Source: Kofleriaceae bacterium
Lineage (GTDB): Bacteria > Myxococcota_A > Polyangia > Haliangiales > Haliangiaceae
Assembly (NCBI GenBank): GCA_018057825.1
Contig: JAGPCY010000012.1
Location: 124,001-188,000 of the forward strand
Length of the DNA stretch: 64,000 nucleotides
Direction of reading: 5' to 3'
How positions within the stretch are numbered: the first letter of the stretch is position 1; the number at the start of each line of letters is the position of its first letter. Shown one piece after another: positions 31,462 to 39,271 of the stretch. A model generated the notes under the pieces. The model was not told where the DNA came from, did no database searches, and worked only from the letters and a program-made list of their open reading frames with translations. A program made the position numbers and the translations under genes.

Positions 31462-32388
31462 CTAGGTCGCCGCTGGGCGCGACACGGTGCGGGGCGGCGG
31501 CGGTCGGGTGGCGGTCAGCTCGACCTGACCGGCGAGGAGCCCGAGCTTGAGCGCGGTGCGGACCAGGGTCGCGATCTGGCGGATCGCGAAGAGCGCCAGC
31601 GCTCCGCTCGTGCCGTACATCGGATGATCGTGGGTCAGCCACACGAACACCAGCCAGACCGCGATCACCGCCAGCCAGTACGCGCCGACGTGGGCCAGCG
31701 CCACCGGCCGGCGCGCCAGGTAGCCGGCGGCGCGGACCACCGCCCACACCGCGCCCAGGTTGCCGTTGGTCGGTCGGCGCAGCGTCAACTCGGCCCGGGC
31801 GTAGTCGGTGATCGTGCTGGCGACCACGTGCAGCACGATCGCCGGGCCCAGCCCGAGGAGCAGCGGCCCGTACAGCTCGGACACCTCGACCGCGGTGGCG
31901 ATGCGATCGCTCAGGTAGCCGACGCCGACCAGGAGCGCGAGGATCGCCGGGAGCTGGAGCACCGTCGACAGGACCGCGAGGCGGGCGAACACGAAGAAGG
32001 TCGCGGCCCCGCCCGCGCCGAAGCAGCGGGCGGTGTCGGCGCGCCCGAGCGGCCGCTCGGTGAAGACCGCCAGCACGCCGCCGGTCAGGTACCAGCTCCA
32101 CGCGCTCCACATCGCGACCGCGCCGATCACGACCCAGACGATCGACGCGATCACGTCGGGCGCGGCGCGCAGGATCGTGAGCAGCGCCACCAGGTCGCCG
32201 TCGACCGCGTCGTCGAACAGCGGCTTGTCGGCGAAGGCGCCGTCGAGCTGGAGCAGCACCACCAGCCCGGCGCTCCAGGCCGCGACGAACTGGATCGCGA
32301 ACACCGCGAACACCGTGCCGGTGTACTGCGAGGTCGCGCGGGCCCCGGCCCGCACCATGTCGGCCAGGCGGATGCGCTCGAGGCTCAT
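31462..32388 (-). CDS. Multi-pass membrane protein, unknown function
   Basis: A 308-residue inner-membrane protein with about six hydrophobic helices (FAVFAIQFVAAWSAGLVVLL, VIASIVWVVIGAVAMWSAW, FFVFARLAVLSTVLQLPAILALLVGVG, LLLGLGPAIVLHVVAS, VGAYWLAVIAVWLVFVWL). It resembles the poorly described membrane proteins that often accompany M1 peptidases or ABC-type systems. Its ATG overlaps the stop of the M1 peptidase gene (ATGA), so it depends on that gene's translation. A transport or regulatory partner role is only inferred from the coupling. Confidence 0.8.
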   Translation of the reverse strand: MSLERIRLADMVRAGARATSQYTGTVFAVFAIQFVAAWSAGLVVLLQLDGAFADKPLFDDAVDGDLVALLTILRAAPDVIASIVWVVIGAVAMWSAWSWYLTGGVLAVFTERPLGRADTARCFGAGGAATFFVFARLAVLSTVLQLPAILALLVGVGYLSDRIATAVEVSELYGPLLLGLGPAIVLHVVASTITDYARAELTLRRPTNGNLGAVWAVVRAAGYLARRPVALAHVGAYWLAVIAVWLVFVWLTHDHPMYGTSGALALFAIRQIATLVRTALKLGLLAGQVELTATRPPPPRTVSRPAAT

Positions 32389-34379
32389 AGCCCCACCACC
32401 TGCATGACGTTCTGGGTCCACGAGGTGATGCGCGCGGTGGCCCGCCACGCGGCGTGGCGATCGGGCCGGAGCCGCAGGTGATCGTCGAGGACGTCGTCGG
32501 CCAGCGCGATCTCGCCGTCGGGGTCGAGCTCGACCTCGACGATCGGCGAGCTGCGGGTCAGGGTCGCGCGGTGCCAGCGACTGCCGTCGCGCGCGTCCCA
32601 GCGGAAGCGATCGATCGTGCCGTCGGCGAACCGCAGCTCGACCTCGACCGGCACCGGGATCGTGCCGCGGTTGACGATCACGACCTCGCAGGCGTAGCCG
32701 CCGGTGTCGCCGTCGTCGGTCGGCCCGACGGTGCGCCGGCCGCTGCCCTCGCCGAAAACCCCGCGGGGCGCGCGGTGGGGCCGACACGCGACCGTGCGGA
32801 TCGCCAGCTCGACGCCGCCCGGGTGCTGGAACGCCGGCTGGACGAACCAGTCGAGGTCCTCGCCGAGCGACGCCTCCAGGCTCTGCCACAGATCGGTCCC
32901 GGTCGGGTGGCGGAACGCCCAGGTCGTGGCGTAGTCGCGCATCGCCGCGAGGAAGCGATCGCGACCGACCACGGCCTCGAGGGTGCGCAGCGCCGCCTCG
33001 GTCTTGCCGTAGCTGGCCGCGCCGTAGGCGTCGTTGTCGACGAACACGTCGGCCGAGGCGGCGATGGGGCTGGGCAGGTCGGAGAACCGTCCCCCGACCA
33101 CCCGCTGCAGCCGGGTCATGCCGGCCTGCCAGCCGCCCCAGGCGACGCCGCTGTGCTTGGCGCCGTACAGCTCATCCATGACCACGCCGTCGGCCCACGA
33201 GTTGACGCCCTCGTCGAGCCAGGCCTCGCGGAACTCGTTGGTGGCGAGGATGCCCTGGAACCAGTTGTGACCGATCTCGTGGACGGTGACGTACTCGGGC
33301 AGGCGGATCCCCGGGCGCATGAGCACGTTGTCGCCCGCGGTGGTCACCAGGGTCGGGTACTCCATGCCGGCGGTGGCGCTGGCCTCGGGCGGTGGATCGA
33401 TCACCGTCATGACCGACCACGGGTAGGGCACGAACAGCCGCGAGAACAGCTCGACCGCGCCGATCGCCGCCATCAGGTGGCGGCGGGCGAAGCCGCGCTG
33501 GCGCGGGCGGTGGACCACCCGGATCTCGACCGGCTGACCGTCGACCTGGGCGGTCGCGGTCAGCACCTGCATGTAGGGATCGATCATCCACGCGAAGTCG
33601 TGGACGTCCTCGGCCCGGTAGGTCAGCGTGCGCGTGCCGTCGCCGTGGTCGACGACGGCGGCCAGCACGCCGGTGGCGGCGACGACGTGGGTGGTCGGCA
33701 CGGTCAGGGCCACGTCGTAGACGCCGAAGTCGGCGAAGAACTCGGTGTTGACGTGGAACGGCGGGCACTCCCAGCGCTCGAAGCCGCGGTGGCCGACCAG
33801 GACGCCGAGCTTGGGGAACCACTGGGCGACCATGGCGAACGCGCCCTCGTAGCCGGTCCGCGCGACCGCCCGCGGGAGCTGGGCGGTGAAGGTCATCGCG
33901 ACCTCGACCGACGCGCCGGGCGCGACTGGCGCGGGCAGCGGCACCGACAGCACGGTCTCGTCGGGCCCGACGAAGGTGGCCCGGCCGCGCAGCTCGTCGG
34001 CGCCGAGCTTGATCGAGGTGACGTCGATCCAGCCCCAGGCCTCGCCGGTGGCCTCGACGCCGCGGTGCTGGCCGCCCGACGAGGTCATGAACAAGGTCGT
34101 CTCGTTCTTGAAGCCGTTCAGGTAGAGGTGGAACGGCAGCTCGGTGACCGCGACCCCGCTGCCGTTGGTCCAGCGCAGGGTCTGCGTCGCCTCGATGCGG
34201 CGGGCGTCGGCGTCGTAGCGGGCGGCGATCTGGTAGTTCGCCAGGCGCGGCGAGCGCGGACCGGGGACCCGCAGCGCCGGCTTGCCGTCGGGGGTCGGCG
34301 CCGGGCGCGGGCGCGGCGGCCCGAGGTCCCCGCCACACGCCGCGACCACGCACAGGACCAGGCACAGCGCGCGAGCCAT
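32385..34379 (-). CDS. M1-family zinc metallopeptidase (aminopeptidase N-like) lipoprotein
   Basis: A 664-residue lipoprotein (lipobox VVAAC, Cys15). The catalytic site is HEIGH (His367, Glu368, His371) with the third zinc ligand Glu390 (WLDEG), exactly 18 residues on. The substrate-site motif GMEYPTL replaces the GAMEN of classic aminopeptidases, as in many bacterial M1 peptidases. The N-terminal beta-sandwich and the C-terminal part are present. ATG 34379 follows a TATGCC box by 6 nt; upstream readings of the frame are low-quality. It is translationally coupled to the membrane protein downstream. Likely a surface or periplasmic peptidase. Confidence 0.93.
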   Translation of the reverse strand: MARALCLVLCVVAACGGDLGPPRPRPAPTPDGKPALRVPGPRSPRLANYQIAARYDADARRIEATQTLRWTNGSGVAVTELPFHLYLNGFKNETTLFMTSSGGQHRGVEATGEAWGWIDVTSIKLGADELRGRATFVGPDETVLSVPLPAPVAPGASVEVAMTFTAQLPRAVARTGYEGAFAMVAQWFPKLGVLVGHRGFERWECPPFHVNTEFFADFGVYDVALTVPTTHVVAATGVLAAVVDHGDGTRTLTYRAEDVHDFAWMIDPYMQVLTATAQVDGQPVEIRVVHRPRQRGFARRHLMAAIGAVELFSRLFVPYPWSVMTVIDPPPEASATAGMEYPTLVTTAGDNVLMRPGIRLPEYVTVHEIGHNWFQGILATNEFREAWLDEGVNSWADGVVMDELYGAKHSGVAWGGWQAGMTRLQRVVGGRFSDLPSPIAASADVFVDNDAYGAASYGKTEAALRTLEAVVGRDRFLAAMRDYATTWAFRHPTGTDLWQSLEASLGEDLDWFVQPAFQHPGGVELAIRTVACRPHRAPRGVFGEGSGRRTVGPTDDGDTGGYACEVVIVNRGTIPVPVEVELRFADGTIDRFRWDARDGSRWHRATLTRSSPIVEVELDPDGEIALADDVLDDHLRLRPDRHAAWRATARITSWTQNVMQVVGL

Positions 34380-34455
34380 GGCGATGGCATACCGCGTCGC
34401 CGCGCGTGGCGGCAACCCTTGCGCGCCAGCCGGCTTTCGCGGCACGGTGATCGCC

Positions 34456-34857
34456 ATGCCCGATGAGCTGCGCGCCCGCGTCGCGTCGTACCTCGAACGG
34501 TTCGCCCGCGAGCGCGACCTGGCCCTGCCACCGCTGGGCGCCGACGGCGTCGGCCACGTCCAGCGCGGCTCGGCGGTGGTCGCGGTGCGGGTCCTGGCCG
34601 AACAGGGCGTGCTCCTCTTGTACGCGCGGGTCGGGCCGGCGCCCCAGGCCGGCCACGAGGCCCTGCTGCGCCAGCTCCTGACCGCGTCGTTCACCGCCAC
34701 CGGCGACGCTGCCTTCGCGCTCCACCCCGAGACCGGCGAGGTCTACCTGCGGGTCCTGCGCTCGCTGTTCCACCTCGAGTACGAGGAGTTCGAGGACCTG
34801 GTCCACACCATCGCCACGGTCGCCGACGACTGGGACGACCGCCTGGCCGCGGGATGA
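34456..34857 (+). CDS. Small soluble protein, YbjN/T3-chaperone-like fold
   Basis: A 133-residue acidic protein whose pattern (five-strand sheet with helices; VLLLYARVGPAP, AFALHPETGEVYLRVLRS, FHLEYEEFEDLVHTIATVADDW) resembles YbjN or CesT-type chaperone proteins. There is no signal peptide. The stop overlaps the tsaE start (ATGA), a coupling that may only reflect gene packing. GTG 34447 is an alternative start. Function unknown. Confidence 0.68.
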   Translation: MPDELRARVASYLERFARERDLALPPLGADGVGHVQRGSAVVAVRVLAEQGVLLLYARVGPAPQAGHEALLRQLLTASFTATGDAAFALHPETGEVYLRVLRSLFHLEYEEFEDLVHTIATVADDWDDRLAAG

Positions 34858-35315
34858 GGCGGGTGCTGGCCGACGCCGCCGACACGGAGGCCGCCGGCCG
34901 CGCGCTGGGCGCGGTGCTGGCGCCTGGCGATGTCGTGGCGCTGATCGGCGACCTTGGCGCCGGCAAGACCACGTTCACGCGAGGGATCGCCGTCGGGGCG
35001 GGCGTCGATCCGGCGGTCGTGACCAGCCCGACGTTTAGCCTGGTGAACCTGTACCCGGGGCGGGTCGGCCTGGCGCACCTCGATCTGTATCGGCTCGAGG
35101 ACGAGCGGGCCCTCGACGAGATCGGCTTCGACGACGCGGTCGAGAGCGCCGGTGCCGCGGCGGTGATCGAGTGGGCTGATCGCTTCGCGGATCGCTTGCC
35201 TCGCGACCACCTGTGGATCGAGCTCGGCCACGCGGACGCTGGGAGGACGCTGGAGGCGAGCGCGAACGGGCCTAGGAGCGCCGCGGTGCTGGAGGCGTGG
35301 GCCGCGGGGGCGTAG
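34854..35315 (+). CDS. tsaE: tRNA t6A biosynthesis ATPase TsaE
   Basis: A 153-residue P-loop ATPase needed for N6-threonylcarbamoyl modification of ANN-decoding tRNAs, with TsaB/TsaC/TsaD. Walker A is GDLGAGKTTFTRGI near residues 33-46, followed by TSPTFSLVN, LAHLDLYRLED and VIEWADR, all TsaE hallmarks. The start overlaps the upstream stop. Hexamer tract 4 follows the stop by about 15 nt. Confidence 0.95.
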   Translation: MRRVLADAADTEAAGRALGAVLAPGDVVALIGDLGAGKTTFTRGIAVGAGVDPAVVTSPTFSLVNLYPGRVGLAHLDLYRLEDERALDEIGFDDAVESAGAAAVIEWADRFADRLPRDHLWIELGHADAGRTLEASANGPRSAAVLEAWAAGA

Positions 35316-35329
35316 CGAGGAGGGGGACC

Positions 35330-35530
35330 GGAGGAGGAGGCGGAGGCGGAGACCGAGTCCGAACCCGAGACCGAGACCGAGGCCGAGACCGAGGCCGAGT
35401 CCGAACCCGAGTCCGAACCCGAACCCGAACCCGAACCGGAACCCGAACCCGAGGCCGAACCCGAGTCCGAGGCCGAGACCGAGACCGAACCCGAGTCCGA
35501 GTCCGAGGTCGAGGCGGAGGCCGGGATCGA
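35330..35530 (+). repeat. Hexamer tract 4 (GAGNCC), behind tsaE
   Basis: About 200 bp of GAGACC, GAGGCC, GAGTCC and many GAACCC units. The GAG-rich strand is plus, the sense strand of tsaE. It fills the gap to the convergent lipoprotein gene. GAACCC units are more frequent here than in tracts 1-3. Confidence 0.93.
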
Positions 35531-35552
35531 TGGCGGTGATGGCCTCCGTGGA

Positions 35553-36476
35553 TCAGGGCGCGGACGGATCGGCCAGGCAGGCCGCGAGCGCGTCGGTCTC
35601 GGTCCAGCCGCACTCGCCGCCGATCTGCTCCTCGCACACGGCGTCCTGATAGCACGCGTACTCGGGCCGGTACTCGCAGGTCGAGATCGCGCCCGGGCGG
35701 TCGCTGCAGAGCTGCCCCGAGCAGCCGCCGACGAAGCACGCCTTCTTGTCGCGGGCGCGAACGTAGAACTGGCTGACGGTCCGGGCCTTGCCGGTGCCGC
35801 CGGGGCCGCGCACGGTGTAGCGATCGCCGGCGATGATCAGGTTGCGCTCGAAGATCTCGCTGATGGCCCGGCCGACGCGCTCGTCGTCGGCGCCCGACGA
35901 CTCCCAGCCCAGCTCGGCCAAGGACGCCGTGGTCGAGGCGTTCAGCTTCTTCTCGCGCCAGAAGTTGCACGGCGTGGTGATGCAGCGGACGCCGGACTCC
36001 TCGACCATCGCGAACGGCCCGGCCGGCGGGTTCGGGCCCTGACCGATCCAGGCCTCGGTCGGGCGGAACTCGCCGAGCTGGCCGAACTGACCGCCGAAGT
36101 CCTTCTTGCCCACGGTGCCGCGGACCAGCACCGAGCTGCCGTCGATCGCGGCCTGGAGCTCGTCCATGGCCGGCGCGCCGAGACCGAGGCGGTCCCAGCG
36201 AACCTCGGCCATGTAGCACGACGGCTGGTAGCTGCCGTCGGCGCACTTGGTGGTGGTCCGGTTGACCCGCGACACCCAGTAGCCGCCGCACAGCGGCGAC
36301 ACGCAGCGGCGGTAGTCGCGCTTGATCTCGAAGAAGGTGTAGGTCCCGCCGAGGTCGGCCTTGCTCTCGTCGATCTCGCCGGTCTCCTCGGTCGCGAACT
36401 CGTCCACGGGGGCGGTCTCGGTACACGCCGCCACGCCGGCGAACAGGAGCGCAGTCACAAACAGTCGAGTCGTCAT
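35553..36476 (-). CDS. DUF6748-like lipoprotein, Cys-rich
   Basis: A 307-residue lipoprotein (lipobox AGVAAC). The N-terminal region has a Cys pair motif RRCVSPLCGGYWVSRVNR typical of myxobacterial DUF6748 proteins, a second pair (RCITTPCNFW), and a Cys-rich tail (CFVGGCSGQLC, TCEYRPEYACYQDAVC) that probably forms several disulfides. The fold is unknown. There is no clear -10 box or Shine-Dalgarno at ATG 36476. It stands alone, convergent with tsaE across tract 4. Confidence 0.8.
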   Translation of the reverse strand: MTTRLFVTALLFAGVAACTETAPVDEFATEETGEIDESKADLGGTYTFFEIKRDYRRCVSPLCGGYWVSRVNRTTTKCADGSYQPSCYMAEVRWDRLGLGAPAMDELQAAIDGSSVLVRGTVGKKDFGGQFGQLGEFRPTEAWIGQGPNPPAGPFAMVEESGVRCITTPCNFWREKKLNASTTASLAELGWESSGADDERVGRAISEIFERNLIIAGDRYTVRGPGGTGKARTVSQFYVRARDKKACFVGGCSGQLCSDRPGAISTCEYRPEYACYQDAVCEEQIGGECGWTETDALAACLADPSAP

Positions 36477-36639
36477 TTGCCGCAGCGCGTGAGCATGGGG
36501 TGTGCCATGCAGGGCGCGGCGACCGGGCCCGCGAGATCGAGCAGTTGCGCCGGCCGATCCCGGCTAGTCGGCTAGCCAGCGGCGGGCCGCCTAGCCAGGC
36601 TGACCGCGGCGACGACAGTCCCCCGGTCGCCGCGGGCAG

Positions 36640-36668
36640 TTGACCAGCCGCGCATCCGCCCCTAGGTT
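36640..36668 (+). promoter_or_regulatory. Sigma70-like promoter of luxE-luxC
   Basis: TTGACC (36640-36645) and TAGGTT (36663-36668) are separated by the ideal 17 nt. The ATG at 36676 lies 7 nt after the -10 box, so the transcript should start at or next to the A of ATG. This is the clearest leaderless promoter in the window. Confidence 0.65.
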
Positions 36669-36675
36669 CGCCGCC

Positions 36676-37776
36676 ATGGTCTCCGAGGCGCTGGCCGCCG
36701 CCATCGACGCCCTGCTCGAGGCCCCGCTGTACGAGCTGCCGCAGGCCGAGAAGGCGGCGCGCCTGACCCCGGTCCTGGCCGGCCTGACCGCCCACCACCG
36801 CGCCACCTGCCCGGCCTACCGGCGGCTGACCGACGTCCTGGCGGGCGGCGAGCGCGCGATCGGATCCCTCGACGAGGTGCCGTGGTTGCCGGCCGGGCTG
36901 TGGAAGAGCCATCGCCTGGCGTCGATCCCGGACGAAGCGATCACGACCACGCTGACCTCGAGCGGCACGACCGGCCAGGTCCCGAGCCGGGTGTTCCTCG
37001 ACCGCGACACCGCGCGCCGCCAGAGCCGGGCCCTGGTGCGGATCATGACGCAGGTCCTGGGCCCCCGGCGCATGCCGATGCTCATCGTCGACAGCCGTGA
37101 GCTCCTGGCCGATCGCGCGGCCTTCACGGCGCGCGGCGCCGGCGTCCTCGGCATGATGAGCTTCGGCGCGCGCCCCCACTTCGCGCTCGATCGCGAGCTG
37201 ACGCTCGATCGCCCGGCCCTCGAGGCCTGGCTGGCCCGCCACGGCCGCGAGCCGTTCCTCATCTTCGGCTTCACCTACCTGGTCTGGGCCTACCTGCTCG
37301 AGCCGCTGCGCGACGCCGGGCTCGATCTGCGCAACGGCATCCTGGTGCACTCCGGCGGGTGGAAGAAGCTGGCCGAGCGCGCCGTCGACAACGCCGGCTT
37401 CCGGCGGGCCTGGGCCGAGGCCACCGGCCTGACGCGGATCTACAACTTCTACGGCATGGTCGAGCAGATCGGCTCGGTGTTCCTCGAGGGCGAGGACGGC
37501 CTCCTGTACCCGCCGGTGTTCGCCGATGTGATCGTGCGCGATCCGCTGACCCTGGCGCCGGCGCCGATCGGAACGCCGGGCGTGCTGCAGACCGTGAGCG
37601 CGCTGCCGACCAGCTACCCCGGCCACTCGGTCCTGACCGAAGATCTCGGCGTGATCGAGCGGGTCGACGGCGACCGCGGGCGCCGCGGCCACGGCATCCG
37701 GGTGCTGGGGCGGGTGCCGCGGGCCGAGCTGCGCGGCTGCAGCGACACCCACGTCCCCGCCGAGGGCCGGCCATGA
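36676..37776 (+). CDS. luxE: LuxE-like acyl-protein synthetase
   Basis: A 366-residue member of the LuxE (PF04443) branch of adenylate-forming enzymes, which activates a fatty acid as acyl-AMP and passes it to the reductase. Visible: the LTSSGTTGQ phosphate loop near residue 92-100, GFTYLVWAYL, HSGGWKKL, and YNFYGMVEQ as the second adenylate motif. It was not confused with acyl-CoA ligase because the C-terminal lid domain is short. It is coupled to luxC by an ATGA overlap. No luciferase genes (luxAB) are near, so the product is probably a fatty aldehyde for another use. Confidence 0.9.
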   Translation: MVSEALAAAIDALLEAPLYELPQAEKAARLTPVLAGLTAHHRATCPAYRRLTDVLAGGERAIGSLDEVPWLPAGLWKSHRLASIPDEAITTTLTSSGTTGQVPSRVFLDRDTARRQSRALVRIMTQVLGPRRMPMLIVDSRELLADRAAFTARGAGVLGMMSFGARPHFALDRELTLDRPALEAWLARHGREPFLIFGFTYLVWAYLLEPLRDAGLDLRNGILVHSGGWKKLAERAVDNAGFRRAWAEATGLTRIYNFYGMVEQIGSVFLEGEDGLLYPPVFADVIVRDPLTLAPAPIGTPGVLQTVSALPTSYPGHSVLTEDLGVIERVDGDRGRRGHGIRVLGRVPRAELRGCSDTHVPAEGRP

Positions 37777-39002
37777 AGGTGACCTGCAGAGTCCCGGCCC
37801 GGGGCGAGGTCGCGCTGGCCGGGCTCCTCGACGACCTGGCCGACGCGCCGAGGAGCGCGCCGTTCGCCGAGGAGGCGATGGCCCTGGGCCACGCCTTCGC
37901 GACCCGGCTGCTCGCCGATCCGGTGGCCCGGGTCCATCCCGAGCTGATGACGCTCGGGTTCTTCCTGCGCAAGACCGAACTGGTCAAGGCGCGTCGCGAG
38001 TTCGAGGCCCGGACCCCGAGCGACGTGGTGCCGGTGCCGGTCGGGCTGGTGTTCCACGTCCCGCCGGCCAACGTCGACACCATGTTCGTGTACTCGTGGC
38101 TGGTGTCGGTCCTGGCCGGCAACGCCAACCTGGTGCGCCTGTCGAGCCGGGCCAGCCCCATCGTCGACCACCTGTGCGCGCTCCTCGACGAGCTCCTGGC
38201 CCGGCCCAGCTTCGCCGAGGCCGCGCGGCGGGTGGCGATGATCCAGTACGACCACGATCCCGCGATCACCCGCGCGATCTCGGCGCGCGCGGAGCTGCGG
38301 ATGTTGTGGGGCGGCGACGCCGCGATCGCGGCGATCCGCGCCGCGCCGCTGCCACCGCACGGGCGCGATCTGACCTTCGCCGATCGGTTCTCGCTGGTGG
38401 CCCTGGCGGCGCCGGCGGTGGCCGCGCTCGACGACGCCGGCCGGCGCGACCTGGCCGAGCGGCTGGCCAATGACGTGTTCTGGTTCGATCAGGCGGCGTG
38501 CGCGTCGCCGCGGCTCTGCGTGTGGGTCGGCGCGGTCGGCGACGTGGCCGCGGCCCGCGATCGGCTATGGCGCGAGGTCGCCGCGGTCGCCGCCGCGCGA
38601 GGGCTGCGGCCCGAGGTCGCGCACCGGATGGCGCGCGAGGTGTTCATCCACCAGGCGGTGCTCGACGGGCCGGTGGTCGCGCGGGCCGACTACGGCCCAG
38701 GCCTGACGGTGCTGCGGGTCGATCGGCTCGACGGGCTGTCCCGGGCCCACCCCGGTGGCGGCCTCCTGTACGAGGCCATCGCCCCATCGCTGGCCAGCCT
38801 CGATCGGTTCGTCGCCCGCAAGGACCAGACCCTGACCCACTTCGGCTTCGCCCGCCACGAGCTGGCTGAGCTGGCGCAGCGCCTGGCTGGGCGCGGCCTC
38901 GACCGCCTGGTGCCCGTCGGCCAGGCCCTGACCATGGCGCGGATCTGGGACGGCTACGACCTGATCGGCCAGCTCACGCGCGCGGTCCACGTCGTCGGCT
39001 GA
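37773..39002 (+). CDS. luxC: LuxC-like acyl-CoA/acyl-protein reductase
   Basis: A 409-residue NADPH-dependent reductase of the LuxC family (PF05893, aldehyde dehydrogenase fold) that turns the activated acyl group into an aldehyde. The catalytic cysteine is likely Cys243 in FWFDQAACASPRL. The nucleotide-binding part has MFVYSWLVSVLAGNANLVRLS, and the C-terminal part has GGGLLYEAI and LTHFGF. The ATG overlaps the luxE stop. The stop abuts hexamer tract 5. Pathway partners such as fatty-acid thioesterase or luciferase are absent here. Confidence 0.92.
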   Translation: MKVTCRVPARGEVALAGLLDDLADAPRSAPFAEEAMALGHAFATRLLADPVARVHPELMTLGFFLRKTELVKARREFEARTPSDVVPVPVGLVFHVPPANVDTMFVYSWLVSVLAGNANLVRLSSRASPIVDHLCALLDELLARPSFAEAARRVAMIQYDHDPAITRAISARAELRMLWGGDAAIAAIRAAPLPPHGRDLTFADRFSLVALAAPAVAALDDAGRRDLAERLANDVFWFDQAACASPRLCVWVGAVGDVAAARDRLWREVAAVAAARGLRPEVAHRMAREVFIHQAVLDGPVVARADYGPGLTVLRVDRLDGLSRAHPGGGLLYEAIAPSLASLDRFVARKDQTLTHFGFARHELAELAQRLAGRGLDRLVPVGQALTMARIWDGYDLIGQLTRAVHVVG

Positions 39003-39252
39003 TCGGGTTCGGGTTCGGGTTCGGGTTCGGGTTCGGGTTCGGGTTCGGGTTCGGGTTCGGGTTCGGACTCGTCTCGGACTCGGACTCGGACTCGGACTCG
39101 GACTCGGGTTCGGCCTCGGTCTCGGCCTCGGACTCGGACTCGGTCTCGGGTTCGGTCTCGGTCTCGGTCTCGGCCTCGGTCTCGGTCTCGGCCTCGGTCT
39201 CGGACTCGGTCTCGGGTTCGGCCTCGGCCTCTGACTCGGTCTCGGCCTCACC
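39003..39252 (-). repeat. Hexamer tract 5 (GAGNCC on minus strand), behind ygiQ, with G-rich GGGTTC array
   Basis: About 250 bp. From 39003 to 39062 it is an almost perfect run of ten GGGTTC units, like telomeric repeats. Then come CTCGGA, CTCGGC and CTCGGT units. The GAG-rich strand is the minus strand, the sense strand of ygiQ, which stops 20 nt to the right. It lies between the convergent luxC and ygiQ genes. Confidence 0.94.
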
Positions 39253-39271
39253 CTCGCCCGCCTCTCTCGCC

